Shown in pieces: positions 45,311 to 56,819 of a stretch of DNA of 64,000 nt (positions within the stretch are counted from its first letter, which is position 1; each line of letters opens with the position of its first letter). A program made the translations under genes and the position numbers. Below the pieces are notes generated by a model that had not been told where the DNA came from, ran no database searches, and worked only from the letters and a program-made list of their open reading frames with translations. The DNA comes from Chaetomium olivaceum (lineage: Eukaryota; Ascomycota; Sordariomycetes; Sordariales; Chaetomiaceae), in assembly GCA_039881045.1 (NCBI GenBank), contig JAYWVB010000087.1, positions 22,022 through 86,021 of the forward strand. Reading direction: 5' to 3'.

Positions 45311-47859
45311 TTTGCCGTGATGTAAGTGTGTATAAGTGAGTTGAAGGGTCGTTATCAAGGCGTGAGAAGAAGTGAAAGCCGGTTCCGAGTCCGAGAGACT
45401 TGGGTTGAAGCCGGATTCTAGTTTTTGTGCTCGCGGTTGGAGACGAGTATGTGTTTGAAGTAATCGTGCAGGGTCGTTTCAGCGAAGAATGAGCAAGTAA
45501 GAGTGTTGGTTTAGAGATAGGTGTGAGGATATTTCGCTGGTGAGTGTTTCCAGAAAGAATGACAGATCGAATACGTCGAGTATTCAAGGTCGGGTGAGGG
45601 GCTCTAAGAGTAGACTTTGCCAACGAAGCCTGTGGGTGAGCGAGGGGGTGGACGGCGCAGAACTGAAGAGGGATGGGGAAGGAATGAGAGAAGCCCACGA
45701 TATCTGTGGGTTTGTCTGGGGGTCCCCCAGGGCCCCAGGGCCAGAGGGCCCCAGTTTGCGGCGCAAATTGCGATTTTAGACGCCAAGCAACCAAAGAGCC
45801 GACAACAACACAAAAGGCGCCTTGCACAGGCTGCAGCACAACGGTACGTACCTGACGCCTTCCCTCTCAGGGATTGGCGCCACGAGGGGTCGCCGGTACC
45901 TGCGTCTTTTTCAGCAGGGATATTCGACATCCTTCCTTCCCCAATCGTTGACCAGGCGCCAAATGCGATCCTCGCCGCGGAAATCGCACTCTTCCGGCCC
46001 TGGGTTGGCACTTGCTGGCCACCTGAATGGAGGGTAGCGGCCTTCCCTTGATTGGATTGCCGCCCTGACAACAACCGTCCACCGCACAAAACGGTTTCGG
46101 TGGCTTGCCAGAGTTTCAACGGGAGATTGCAGTCGCCCGGCTGACAACGCGCGGTGCTCTCCAATACAACCTCAACTAGCGCACTTTACCAAATAGAGTA
46201 TGCTGTGGGATGCTGTGCCAGCCCGAGCCGCTTCCTCCCATGTTGCTGTTCGAAACGCCGCCGAGCGACGACCACAGCCACAGCCACAGCCCATGAACCA
46301 CAGAGCCAAAAAAAAATAATCGAGGGCGAGGTCCCTGAAGCAACGATATCGCGTCTTTCACTCTTTTTCTTTTCCTTTCTTCTACAGCTCTCCTATAAAT
46401 GGCGCGACGATGTCTACCGAAATCTCTCAAGCGCGATGGAGCGCCCAACAGACGGCGGCGACCTGCGAGATTTGATCAATTTGCTCCACGGCCCTTGATT
46501 GGCGTGCCTGGCATGACGTGCCGCCCTCTGCCATTTAGGGTGGGCCGTGCGAAGGGGACTTGGGGGAGACTCGACTCGACCGAGACTCGCTTGTGAACCA
46601 CAAGGGGCAACACGCCTAGCGCAGTCCGGGGTAATCGGCTCCGACAGAGGTGAGAAGCGAAATCGCTGGCGATCGTGGCCCGCGCTGGCCAGGGTTTGCT
46701 TTTGCGGCAGCCTTCTTTTTGTGGGGATGTCATTCCGGAATCCCGCTTCGGCAACAACAGATGATGCTTTCTGGTGCCATGTGTCGCCATGCAAACTCCT
46801 CGGCGCACCACGTTGCAAGGACTCGGCCGGCCCGGACACTCACATTCAATGGTTTTGGGCCCCAGCCTGGGCGAGCCCAAGGCCCAAGATGTTTCCTGCT
46901 TTGTCCCAACCCGATGTCTCCCTGCTCTCCTAGGAGCGCGTGGGTAATATGAGTAGCGGATTCAGTGCCTTTCTTTTCTCTGCATTCGCCGCTGAGCTCC
47001 TTCACCTGTGATTTTTCCGATGCCCAAGACATGATGACGATGGCGGATGATTCGAGGACGAGGCCGTGCTTGCCGGACGAAGTTGTGATCAGTGGGTTGC
47101 CGCCTGATATGGCAAATATATCCCTCCTTTTCTGTCAGCTGTTCTCCCAATATTGGTGCGATTAGCCCCTTTTCAGCCGGTTAAACAATGATTTTGATTC
47201 ATTAGTGCCAGTCGCAAAGGTCGATTTGTAGAGAACGAGTTTCAGTTTCAGAAGCCGTCCATTTCGACCGGGGGCGGGTGGTCAAGGGGGTTCTGACAAC
47301 GGTGAGAGGTTTCGCGAGCGGCATGAAACTGCCGCTTCTCAAAAACCTCCCTTTGTCTCCGGCATCGAGCACGTCGCAGAAACGCCCGATTTAAACCCGC
47401 CAACTCGTTTTGTGGCGGGAACCAACGGCCAGGTCGGTCCCGTTCGCTCTGGCCTGAACCTTTGCGATCGCCATCAATCCCCGAGACTATTCGTCCGTTG
47501 GCGGGGGTATCTGTGTCCAGAGTTGTGACCACCATATCTCACCCCGACGAATAAGAAAAGAAGCCAGCCGGCGGCAAATAAATCGCGCTGTTGTTATTCT
47601 GTTTGTTACAGCTCAGCATGCCGTCGTGAGCGCGACTCCTTGCTCCCAGAACCCACGGGTGCCGTCCCAGACAACAATAATGGTGCTGAAAACCCAAACT
47701 ATGCAATTCCTGAACCCCGTAAAAGCCATCACGGGCACCGCCGTGTTTTTCACCTTCCAAACGCCGAAACCATGCTAAACCACCCACGATGCTGTTGCCT
47801 CAGAGCGCTGAATCTAGTTCGCGAACCGTATAACGAACCGCGGACGCGCCGGCACCCTC
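45311..47859. other. Long intergenic region, no gene recognised
   Basis: About 2.5 kb. It contains an A-run near 46310 and several overlapping frames around 45600-47030 without motifs or consistent splice sites. Confidence 0.5.
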
Positions 47860-48351
47860 TCATGATGCCCACCGAATCCCCACCTCCAGGCAGCTGAGGT
47901 ACCTTACCCTCACCTCATCCTCCAAATCGCCCTCCTCATCCTCCGCCACCACATCATCCACGGCCTTCAAGCTCCTCGTCCTCATCAGCACCAGAAGATC
48001 CTTCTCGCGGGTAAACAACCCCGCCACATCCACCGCCTTCGAAATCGCCCTGCCCGTCGCAACAAGCACCACATCATCCAACGCATCCGATAACACCCGG
48101 CCCGTCCCCCCACCCGCACCACCCGCACCACCCGCACCACCACCACCACCACCACCCCCTCCAACCTTCAACTGTGCCACCCTCGCCGCCAGCGGCAAGC
48201 CATTCGTACTCTGCCTCCCCGGCGCCTTATCCAGCGCTTTCCTCGCGCGACGCACCAGGCTCATGAAGGAGGCGCCCGACGAGACCCTGATAACGGCGGT
48301 GTGGGCGGCGCGCGGCGACGGGATGTAGCCGTCCGGGTCGGCGGTGGCCAT
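47860..48351 (-). CDS. POP7: RNase P/MRP subunit Pop7 (Rpp20)
   Basis: 163 residues from the ATG at 48351. The Alba-type fold aligns with yeast Pop7 in outline: 'HTAVIRVSSGASFMSLVRRARKALD' matches the first strand-helix. 'DDVVLVATGRAISKAVDVAGLF' holds the conserved GRAI.KA core, 'LLVLMRTRSLKAVDDVVAED' follows, and it ends '...RYLSCLEVGIRW'. With Pop6 it binds the P3 arm of RNase P and MRP RNAs, needed for tRNA and rRNA processing. A Gly-rich insertion coded by CACC/GGTG repeats (about 48105-48165) separates the two halves. Homologues carry a short N-terminal 'KRPL' segment; a similar 'IHKRPL' lies upstream near 48440 in another frame, so the start may be too short or the region may hold an indel. 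Confidence 0.75.
   Translation of the reverse strand: MATADPDGYIPSPRAAHTAVIRVSSGASFMSLVRRARKALDKAPGRQSTNGLPLAARVAQLKVGGGGGGGGGAGGAGGAGGGTGRVLSDALDDVVLVATGRAISKAVDVAGLFTREKDLLVLMRTRSLKAVDDVVAEDEEGDLEDEVRVRYLSCLEVGIRWAS
48105..48165 (-). repeat. Trinucleotide/hexanucleotide repeat encoding poly-Gly/Ala
   Basis: CACCCGCACC and CCACCA units repeat here and encode the Gly/Ala insertion inside Pop7. Confidence 0.7.
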
Positions 48352-49105
48352 GCGGGCGTCGATCGAGGCGGGGGACGCGCTGCGGCGGGTGCTGTTCGGG
48401 GTGATTCGGGGGCGGGCGGAAGGCGGGGGCCCGGGAGAGGGCGTTTGTGGATTCGTGAGCCTGGTGGTTGGAGGGTTGGTTAGGTCCGGGGATGCTGGGT
48501 GGTTTGGGAGATGGGACGAATTTGAAAGAAAAACTAACCATGTGGGATCGGCAAGAGCTTTGTTTCCGGCTTGTTCCGTAAGGGTTTGTCCTTGGCCAAT
48601 TCATCGTTTGTCGGCTTGGTTGGAGCCATTGTAGGCGAGTTCGCCCGGTTTTGTCGAGAATTGATGCGAGTTGTGGTTTAATCAGCTCGGCGTACTGGGA
48701 AAGCTTGACGCAAAGTTTGGAAGGTCCCTGTTATTTATGCGAAGTATCCGGTCGATCAATGGTGTTGGAGAGAGAAGCTTTGATGTTTTCGAGACACGTT
48801 GGTTTTCTCCGTTGTCGACGGCTTAAGTACGGCGAAGAAAGTCCACTTGAGCCGAGTTGCTGAAGATGGTGGGGTGGTCATGTGCCAAGACCCGGGGATA
48901 TCCACTTTGTAACTCACCGCCTGCCTCTTGCAGCAGCTCACTCCACACAGTCGTCATGCTCGCTGAGCTCCCCGAAGCCACCACCCTAGGGGCCTAGGCA
49001 TCCTCAACGTTGTCCCGAATAACCACATAACACTGTGATTGTCGTCACCCTGGAATATGGGTGCCTACTTTAAGGGTAAACGACAGCGGTAGTTTATCTC
49101 CCACC
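48352..49105. other. Divergent promoter region of POP7 and RAV2
   Basis: About 750 bp with no separate gene seen. The POP7 N-terminal coding extension, if any, lies in its first ~150 bp. Confidence 0.5.
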
Positions 49106-50396
49106 ATGTCAGTGGAAATCTGGCCACACGTTGCGCCCGATCAGCTTAAAGTCGCAGTTGAGACCGCCGAGGTACGCTTGTTCCCATCTCACTAATGGCG
49201 GATTCACTCAAGATGGCCCAAACTATGGATGCATCCTGGGTGCTAATTGAACCTGTGGTTGTGCCATCACAGAGACGCGAGCTCGACTGGCTGATCGATG
49301 AGTTGCACGAAACCCTCACCAACCTCAAACACGGTCTCGAGGACTGCTATGCGCTGCTGGCGCCGATAGACCCGGGGAGCACGCTAGTGCTGAGCACGCC
49401 GAGGAACGAGATTGTCAAAGGGCATGTCACGCGTGTCGGGACGAGGATAGTTAAAGGGGTCTGTCAGCACTCTCGCTCGCTCTAGCCTTCTCCAAACTAA
49501 CCAACTAACTCGTTACGCTCCAGACCATCCATCTCCGTCTACGCACCCTCCCCCAGCAAACCCTCACCATAAACCCCGACCACCCAATCCACCTCGCTCC
49601 TCTCACGACCCTCCACTCTCTACTTACACACTCGATCGACCTCCTCACCCTGACCCTATCCTACTCGTACCCCTCGGCAACGGCGACAACCCCCCTCCCA
49701 TCCGACCTCCCACCACCACACTTCCTCTCGGCCCAACTCCGTCTCCTCTCCCAGTCCCTCAGCGAAGCCTCCGCCATCCTCACAGGGGCCCCACTCCCAG
49801 GCGACCCACAACACTGGACGACCGGCTCTGTAGCCCCTTCACATTTCACACCACCGCTCCCGCAGCCCACCACCACCAACTCATCCACCTCCCCCGCCAG
49901 CCTAAGCTTCCACCTCAGCATACAGGATAGCTCCCTCGTTCTCTGGCTACGCTCGCTCGAGCCAGCCGACGCCCCCCTCAACTTTGGCACGAAGCTCGCC
50001 CTAGCAATCGGCACGGCGCGACGCCTAGAACACGACGAATCAGAGAAAGTATTTGGGTACTGTTGCTCAGGCGAGGACCACCACCAACACGGCTCCCCCA
50101 CCCTAGCACCCACCACATCCACACTCACAACCGCGCCGCCGCTCGCCAAAATCCCCAGCCGCGAAGCGACCGCCTCCACGGGGCAGGCGGTACCGTTATC
50201 CGGCACGCGCAGCAATAACAGCAGCAAGAAGCCCAAGTCGGTGGACGTGTTTGTGCGGGAGAAGGTGCGGGTGGAGAGCGCGGACCCGAGCCTCATGTCG
50301 CTGTCGGCGAAGCTGAGCGCGCTGGGCCATACGCTGGCGCTGGCGCGGCGGAATTTGGCGGCGGTGTTGGGGGAGGAGGTGGAGGGCGATGATTAG
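49106..50396 (+). CDS. RAV2: RAVE complex subunit 2 / Rogdi homologue
   Basis: 374 residues in three exons: 49106-49171, 49273-49458 and 49524-50396; introns of 101 and 65 bp end in CAG. It starts MSVEIWPHVAPDQLKVAVETAE. 'RRELDWLIDELHETLTNLKHGLEDCYALLAP' is the Rogdi/RAV2 leucine-rich N-terminal helix, followed by 'TLVLSTPRNEIVKGHVTRVGTRIVKG'. The C-terminus 'LSAKLSALGHTLALARRNLAAVLGEE' closes the family domain. RAV2 works with Rav1 and Skp1 to reassemble the vacuolar V-ATPase after glucose returns or pH changes. The second intron has an unusual GTCTGT donor. The middle is Ser/Thr/Pro-rich and variable. No frame correction is needed. Confidence 0.9.
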
Positions 50397-50887
50397 TGTG
50401 CAGGGAGTGTAGAGTGCGAGGAAGGAGGAGACGGGCACGTGGGTTGAGGGGGCGTGGGGGAGGGAGGGGGAGAGAGGACGGATATTTTGGGATTGATACG
50501 TTTGAGGAGTGGGTGCTTCACGAAGAGCTGATCACATGGGCTAGAGTTGGATGACATCGTTGATATGGAAGATGACTGATATGGTGATGTTTATGGGCTG
50601 TGATAGCCATGGTTGGGTGTGAATATAACGGGCGGCATGTTTTTGAATAGGTTTCTTCCCAGTGAGGGTAATGTTCTCCACTGTATATTGCAGTATTATC
50701 CCACGGCGCTTGACAAAAGAACAACACGCATGACTGTGCCGCCGACTCCAAGCTGCTAGAGAAACTAGAAAACAAGGCAACGAAATCAACAACTGCTATG
50801 TACATGGCGATCTATGCCACCCCCAAGTCTAGTCAACGCTAGACAATGAGGCTGTACTAAATGCACTCCATCCGCCAACACGGCGGC
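50397..50887. other. Convergent intergenic region
   Basis: About 490 bp between RAV2 and the NIPSNAP gene; only 3' flanks. Confidence 0.5.
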
Positions 50888-52032
50888 CTAAGCCACGGGC
50901 GACCACGGCATGGGAACCAAGATCCGGCTCTTCATCTCCTGGATCAGCGGAACCGTCTTGTGCACCGTCTCGGCCCAGCCTTCTATGCCCCAGCTCTTCT
51001 CACGGCGGATCTTGCGCTCCTCAAGATCGGCAAACTGCCACAGGTGGTGGACCGTGTTGAGGTCGCCGATCTGCACAAACCACGCGCCCACACCCTCCAT
51101 CACCTCGCGGCGGGCCTTGAGCCCGCGCCGCCAGTGCGTCTCCCACTCGAGCAGGTTGCCCGGGTGCAGCGTGTACGAGCGCAGCTCAAACAGCCCGCCG
51201 AGCTGGCGTGGCGGGGTCGTCGGCCAGAAGCTGAACTCCTGCATGAGCGAGGTGCGCTTGCCGCGGATCAGGCTGCGTAGTTTCTTGTCGAAGTCCGGGA
51301 ACTCCTTGTGTTGCGAGATGCTGTTGAGCGAGGCGTGGAAGCCCTGGTAGCGCTGGTATTCCCAGATGTGGACTGAGGCAAGAGTTGTTAGCTGTGACGA
51401 TGGGGCACTGCATGCTGGATCATCAACTCACCAAAGGTGTCGCAATCGCCCACCTCAGTCCTCCAACTTCCGACGAGGTGAACTTTATTTTCGGCCGAGC
51501 CAGCAACGCGGGGGTACCACTTCCCAACGAGAGCAACGTATTCCTCGACGTGCTCGGGCTTCACATCGTGGAACTCGATCGAGTGTACGTACTTGCCGCG
51601 GGCAAGCACTTGGCTGAAGCTGGCCTCGATTTGGGCGTCTAGTTCGCGGCCCTCCTTGGTGCCGTAGATAAGGTTGGTTAGGGGGCCCGCCTTGCGCGGG
51701 GATGGCTGTTGTTCAGCAGCGTGCTGTGAAGTCCCTGTACCGGTCGCCGCAGTGCTCAGCGATCCAAGGCCCTGGGCCGAGGAAGAGGAAGGGGCGCTAG
51801 AAGATGAAGAGGGGGACGAGGCAAACCCACTGGCTTCCCGCTGTTTCTGTGCCTCCACAAGCTGCGACCGGAACGTCTTCTGCCGGCTGTTGAAGGTCTC
51901 GTGCTGGTCCGGCTGGATGTCGCCGAGGGCTGGCAGGCGGTCGCTCCGGGTTGCAGCTGTCGTTGACAAGGCCCTTACTGTGGGCGCTTGCCGGACGGTC
52001 GCAACGGCGCGAACAACACGTTGCGAAAGCAT
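50888..52032 (-). CDS. Mitochondrial NIPSNAP-family protein
   Basis: 361 residues from exons 52032-51432 and 51372-50888, with a 59-bp GTGAGT...CTCAG intron. The chosen start gives MLSQRVVRAVATVRQAPTVRALSTTAATRS, a basic, Arg-rich presequence for mitochondrial import; the longer frame from 52149 would mask it. A Ser-rich linker follows, then two NIPSNAP (dimeric alpha/beta barrel) units: 'GKYVHSIEFHDVKPEHVEEYVALVGKWYP' with 'LVGSWRTEVGD', and 'GGLFELRSYTLHPGNLLEWETHW' with 'WFVQIGDLNTVHHLWQFADLEERK'. NIPSNAPs are matrix or inner-membrane-associated proteins tied to mitochondrial quality control. Their biochemical activity is not settled. No frame break. Confidence 0.92.
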
Positions 52033-53006
52033 GGTTGCGGTTTCGGTTGATGAGATGGTGAGGGGTGATGGCAGTACCCAGGTCGAACCCCAAATGAGGG
52101 GAAGGTAACGCGGGCCGGGAAAGGTTGGATGCGTGCCAGAAGGATTCAAGCAAACGCGCGCGCAATAAACGCAAGCTCCAATTGAAGGTGAAACAAAGAC
52201 AGCAACCTCGATGGGTCGAGTGTCGTTCGATAGGTGGCACGTGTGATGCCCGAACCGGTCGAGGGAAAACAGACGAGAGACAAACGCAGCAGGAGCACGG
52301 CAGAAGACGCTTGAATGGACGATGTTTAGTTCAGTACCGGGCAGCTTGTGATGGCGGCAATCGTAGAGTACAGCAGGAAGGTCGGGGTGCGGCAGACGGG
52401 AAAGTAGATTGGGAGATTGGGTATCAGGCCAGAAGGGAGCAACGAAGCCAAAGAGGAGGGGAGCGATGCGGGTTAATTGGATGGACGAAGCGGGTGTTTT
52501 GACGAAGCGACCTGTTCACCCCGCACTTTGAAAGGCGGTTGAGGATGCAGTGAAAGTAGGAGAGCTATGGCGGTTGCTTCATGCTGCTCCCAGGTTGCCA
52601 CCTCATGTCGGAGCTTGGTTCGGGGGGTCAGCTGCCCTGAGCTGCCAGGGTCCAGCGGTCCAGACACTGCCTCCTACCCGCTTGTTCCAAAATGCGGGGT
52701 TGCATGATGTCACAGGTCTGGCCCAAGTGAGGTGTTTGCACCCCAACCCTGGCACTCAGCCGACCCCACTTTCTGCCAGACCGGAGAATCATTTCCACGA
52801 ACCCGTGTCTGACCCCACATTGGATTCGAAGCTTGCCCAGTGGTTTAGCACCTGAAATCCAAGGCCAAAAGTGTCGAGTCTCGGCAACGAGTTTGGCCCA
52901 AGCTTCCGAAGGCAGAGCCGCGAAAAACGCTCGCTTTCTGGTCAGTCAACCCCATCACCAAACCACCCCGAACCTCCCGTCGTCACCGCCAGAGAATACC
53001 GCCACG
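52033..53006. other. Divergent promoter region of NIPSNAP and ATP18
   Basis: About 970 bp; no other gene recognised. Confidence 0.5.
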
Positions 53007-53394
53007 ATGTCTTGGTTCGGCGTTGCCCCGTTGAAGAAGTTTCCTGCGCCAGTGTGTACGTCAATTGACCCGCTACGGTATTGTTAGTGATGACTGGGCA
53101 ATCGCTGACTGACAATGGCTGCAGTGCGCCCCATGGCTCCGTTCCTGGCTGCCGGTATGCCTTGAAACCTTTCCGCCGCCGCGATACTGCGCTTAATCGT
53201 CATTGAACGCATCCGAGCTAACTCTCTCCTCAAGCCTTGGTCATCGCTTACGGCGTCAACTCGGCCCAGACCGCCATGATGTCGTGTATGACTGCACTTT
53301 GCAACAATCCCGATCTGACCCGAACTGACCCAAGAACACAGCCGACGAATTCAAGAACGACCCCCGGAACCCCAACGCGAAGGCTGCGCACTAG
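53007..53394 (+). CDS. ATP18: Mitochondrial ATP synthase subunit j
   Basis: A 60-residue protein spread over four tiny exons: 53007-53055, 53125-53154, 53235-53285 and 53342-53394. Introns are 69, 80 and 56 bp with donors GTACGT, GTATGC and GTATGA. The joined product reads MSWFGVAPLKKFPAPVLRPM at the start, then 'APFLAAALVIAYGVNSAQTAMM', a single membrane helix, and ends 'EFKNDPRNPNAKAAH'. 'LKKFPAPV.RPMAPF' and 'YKNDPRNP'-like endings are typical of fungal subunit j (Atp18), a small inner-membrane subunit of the F1Fo stator/dimer interface. The gene is too fragmented to be visible as one frame. Confidence rests on four splice junctions all keeping frame and family wording. Confidence 0.92.
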
Positions 53395-54295
53395 ACGGTG
53401 GCTACGAGTGGTGACGGCAAGTGACGGGCGAGAATGGCAGCACAGCATTTCCTTGAGCGATATCCCCGCAGAACTGTCCGAGCAACGGACTTGTATCATA
53501 GAGCAGCCAACGTCGATCGAGCTGTTGACCCCCGGTCCGCTATGCAGTGAGGCGTGAAAGAAGTGGGAGGCATGTGATGGATGCCAGCAAACGTTGCGTC
53601 GTCCGTCATCCGCATGTCCCAGGGGCCCTGTCCCGCAGGTTCCATGGTTAGCTCCACCAACGAGACGTCCTGAAGCGTTGCAAACGCACAAGCACCGAAT
53701 TGCCAGTTAACGCGCTGATATCAGCGTGTTTATCGGCATCCTCCATCATGTTCCCTATTGATGAGGATGTTTTCGCTCCTGGCATAGATCAAACTGACCC
53801 GTTGCTGGGCGCCCGCATTGAGAGTTCGTCTTGATACTCGTTGATATGCTGGGAATCAGTAGAGGTTACATATCTTGCTCGTGATTGTGAGGTTTCCCAA
53901 GCTGTTTCGTTTCGTCTCGCCGCACAGACGGGAGAGGTGATTAGGTTATACTTATTACTCCGAAGAGCTTGTATTTTCGGAGGTGGCTCATTATGTGGGC
54001 ATTAGCTCGATCTCGCCCATAACAATGCAATGACTCCCCGCCGAGTTGCCTCATTCCCTTGTATCAAGTTCGCATCTTATCGCCGTCATGCTTTGCCATA
54101 TTCCCATGCGACTGTCACCCCTCCTGCAGGCTAACCTTATTGCTAAGCCGCCGCTTGCGCTGACAATCGATTTCTCTGCTATAAAATACCCGCCTTACCC
54201 CCACACTTCTCTTCCACTCACTCGCAACACAGATATCTCCCAACCTCACTCAACCCAACCTAGTACCGACTAACCATATTCACAAACCGTCTGCA
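53395..54295. other. Intergenic region with FSH promoter
   Basis: About 900 bp. The 3' part holds a TATA box and CT-rich leader for the next gene; nothing else was recognised. Confidence 0.5.
54180..54187 (+). promoter_or_regulatory. TATA box of the FSH-type hydrolase gene
   Basis: TATAAAAT lies 116 bases before the ATG and is followed by a long CT/CA-rich leader. Confidence 0.6.
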
Positions 54296-55267
54296 ATGTC
54301 TGAACCGACTCAAAACCCGCTGGAGTCGGCACCGCAAGACATGGTCACCACCACCCCAGTCTCAAAATACACCACCGCCAGTTTCAAGAAGTTCCGGATC
54401 CTGATGCTGCACGGTATGTCCGACCCCTGACTCCAAATGTGGAATGCCCACCACACAACGTCTTATCAACTAGAATGCAAACTGCTTGGCTCGTTTTATT
54501 GCCCCGTTTTCTTTTACTTTCCTCAGTATCTTACTCGTACTAACATGCATAAAAAGGCTACACTCAATCCGGCCCTGCCTTCGCCGCCAAAACCTCCGCC
54601 CTCAAGAAGGTGCTGAAAACCGCCTTAAAGCCCCTCAGCCTCGAGCCCGTGCTGATCTACCCCGACGGCACCCAACGACCTATCGCCCTATGACCAGGAC
54701 GAGAAGCCCGATCCGGAATGGTACGCGTGGTACCGCAAGGACGATCGCACGGGCGAGTACCGCTACCTCGACAAGGGCATGAACCTTATCGCCGATGTGC
54801 TGCGGGAGGCGAGGCGGGAGGCCCGAGAGGAGGACGGCGAGGAGGACGGCGGTGTCGACTGCGTGCTCGGGTTTAGCCAAGGGGCTTGCATGACGGCAAT
54901 GTTGGCTGCCGCCCTCGAGGGTAAATGCAAGCCCCTGACGCCGCAGCACGCCTCCTGGCTGGAGAATGTGCGCGAGGCGAACGGCCACCGCCCGGTGAAG
55001 GGTGCCATCATGTACGGTGGCTTCCCCGCCCTAACGCCCGACCTGGAGTGGCTGTATCATCCCAAGATCAGCACGCCTACACTCCACATCATTGGGTCAC
55101 TGGACACGATCGTTAGCGAGGAGGCGAGCCGGAAGTTGGCGGACAAGTGCAAGGACCCTAAGATCGTGATCCACCCGGGTGGGCATTTTGTGCCGGTTGG
55201 CAAGATGTGGTCCGCGGTAGTGGTGCAGTTCATCTCGACTTTGGTGTCTCCGCCCACCGCTGGTTAG
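54296..55267 (+). CDS. FSH1-family serine hydrolase
   Basis: About 275 residues from exons 54296-54413 and 54557-55267. The 143-bp intron has GTATGT, branch TACTAAC and AAAAAG. The fold is an alpha/beta hydrolase: 'RILMLHGYTQSG' opens the domain, the nucleophile elbow is GFSQG, the acid lies in 'LHIIGSLDTIV' and the catalytic His in 'HPGGHFVP'. 'WYAWYRKDDRTGEYRYLDKG' is the usual FSH insertion. A break near 54670 (ACCC) requires one base fewer, or two more, to move from 'LIYPDGT' into 'NDLSPYDQDEKPDPEWY'. Relatives include yeast Fsh1 and esterases in some secondary-metabolite clusters. The substrate is unknown; no cluster genes are adjacent. Confidence 0.88.
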
Positions 55268-55458
55268 AATATAGAAATGATCGGGGTGTCAACAGGGGCG
55301 AGTTGTTACATGCAGGCGTTTGGGCATTGCGTCAATCGGACACCACCTCATGTACAAGGTTTAAATCAGTGCATAGACAGACATAGAACGCCAGGTTTAC
55401 ATACTCATACAGTACAGAAGCACACACCATAGAAAGAATACAGCGTCAACCTCTCAGA

Positions 55459-56248
55459 TCAGATATTCCTGGACGTCTCCGTCACGCTCTCCGGCGGCAC
55501 CTCATTCTGATCGGCCCTCTGATCCGGCACGGACTCCGGCACCTCATAATACTCCCCCTTGAACTGGCTGCCCCGACTGCCCTGCGCGGGCACCTCCTGT
55601 CCACTCTCCGCCGCCAGCCCGACATTCGCCTTGGCCGCCATGCGTCCCTGCTCCGACACGTCGCCCTGGTGCGCCGGCTCGCGGCCGCGCCCTCCCAGTG
55701 CCTGGTCCGCGGGCAGCAGGTCGGGCCGGTTGCTGCGCAAGGTCGCTCGCTCTAGCTCCCGTGGGTCCTTGCCCCAACCCTTGACGGTGGATTCGTCGAT
55801 CTTGCCGGGGTTGTGTTGGTATACGTGGGCTGTCTTGTCCTCCGGGCCGCCAGCGCCTTCATACGCGGATCCGCGGATGAAGCTGGGCTGGCGTGTTAGC
55901 ACGATGTTCAAGCCGGCTCGTTTGTTAGGGAGGGAGGGGGAGAGAGGGGGCTCTTAGTTGGGAGCTTGGTTGGGTTTTGCTTAGCACTCACCGGCCGGTG
56001 TCGTCGACGTCGCCGCCCTCGTCGGCTGGGATCTGCCGGTCGTAGCTCCGGTTCGTGACCAGATTCTCGCCCACCTTGACTGTGGAACCGGGGAACTTTC
56101 TGTCGATTGTGTCGTTAACGCCGTAATCTTCAAGCCCCGAAGCCCGCCCCTTTCCGGTGCCCGTCTTGGACTGGTAGGTGTTGAGGTCACGCTCCGCCTG
56201 CTGGGCAATTTCGTTGAGTTGGTCCTTGCCGGGGCCGCGTTCTGTCAT
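55459..56248 (-). CDS. Hydrophilic hypothetical fungal protein
   Basis: 226 residues from exons 56248-55992 and 55882-55459. The 109-bp phase-2 intron (GTGAGT, branch TGCTAACAC, CCCAG) joins 'DDTGR' to 'FIRGSAYEG'. It starts MTERGPGKDQLNEIAQQAERDLNTYQSK, split here from a longer run. The whole protein is hydrophilic, rich in Gly, Glu, Gln, Asp and Lys, lacks membrane helices or a signal peptide, and looks largely disordered. Repeated short 'KGWGKDPRELERATLRSNRPD'-type segments (broken) resemble stress-protein or LEA-like composition, but no family is recognised. A TATA-like TATTTATA lies about 140 bases upstream on the minus strand. The function is unknown. Confidence 0.75.
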
Positions 56249-56819
56249 GTTGGTGGTCGTTTTAAGTTCTTAGAGAATGAGGTCTAGTCGTGAAATTGTA
56301 CCGGGGTCTGGAAGCGTGGTTTTGTGGTAGATCAATGGTATTGGTGAAGAGCTTTTGGATATTGTTAGCTACCCGTTGAGGAGTGATGAATATAAATAAC
56401 AGTTGTCGGGAGTCTATGTCGTCATGTTTAATACGGATCTATGACGGAGATGCGGATCGAGATCCTCGCCTGCCAATTCTCCTATAAGAATAGTTAGCCC
56501 TTTACAGTCAGACTGATCGACGCCTCAGACGCGCCGAATACGTCTTCCATTTCTATAGGTGGTGTTATTGGTCATTCAGGCCCGCCCCCTTTTCCGGTTC
56601 CTCCGCCCCGGGCTATATCCCGAACGCGAGATGTGAGATGTTATCTGCACCCAAGTTTATAAAACTATAAAAACACCTATCAATGCAAAGTCTATCAATG
56701 CAAAGTCTATATATGCTCCGAGTTTTCACCCCAGCTATTAGTTCTTGATACGCAAATGACTGTACCTTTATATTATTATTCATACTCCGCTATGCCCTAA
56801 GGCGTGCCGGACCCTCAGC
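56249..56819. other. AT-rich intergenic region
   Basis: About 570 bp between the hypothetical gene and the LINE remnant. It contains the tandem 15-bp repeat at 56677-56706. Confidence 0.5.
56677..56706 (+). repeat. Tandem 15-bp repeat
   Basis: CTATCAATGCAAAGT occurs twice head to tail, followed by a partial third CTAT. Confidence 0.8.

Noticed and set aside
45604..46164. 186-codon minus frame upstream of the GPI protein
   Set aside because: Likely promoter/5' region; composition not protein-like and no homology recognised.
46414..47032. Overlapping frames of 90-140 codons around 46.4-47.0 kb
   Set aside because: Both strands are open with similar length; no motif, start context or splice sites.
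52860..52875. GGCCAAAAGTGT near ATP18 as another copy of the MITE end
   Set aside because: Only about a dozen bases match and there is no inverted partner nearby.
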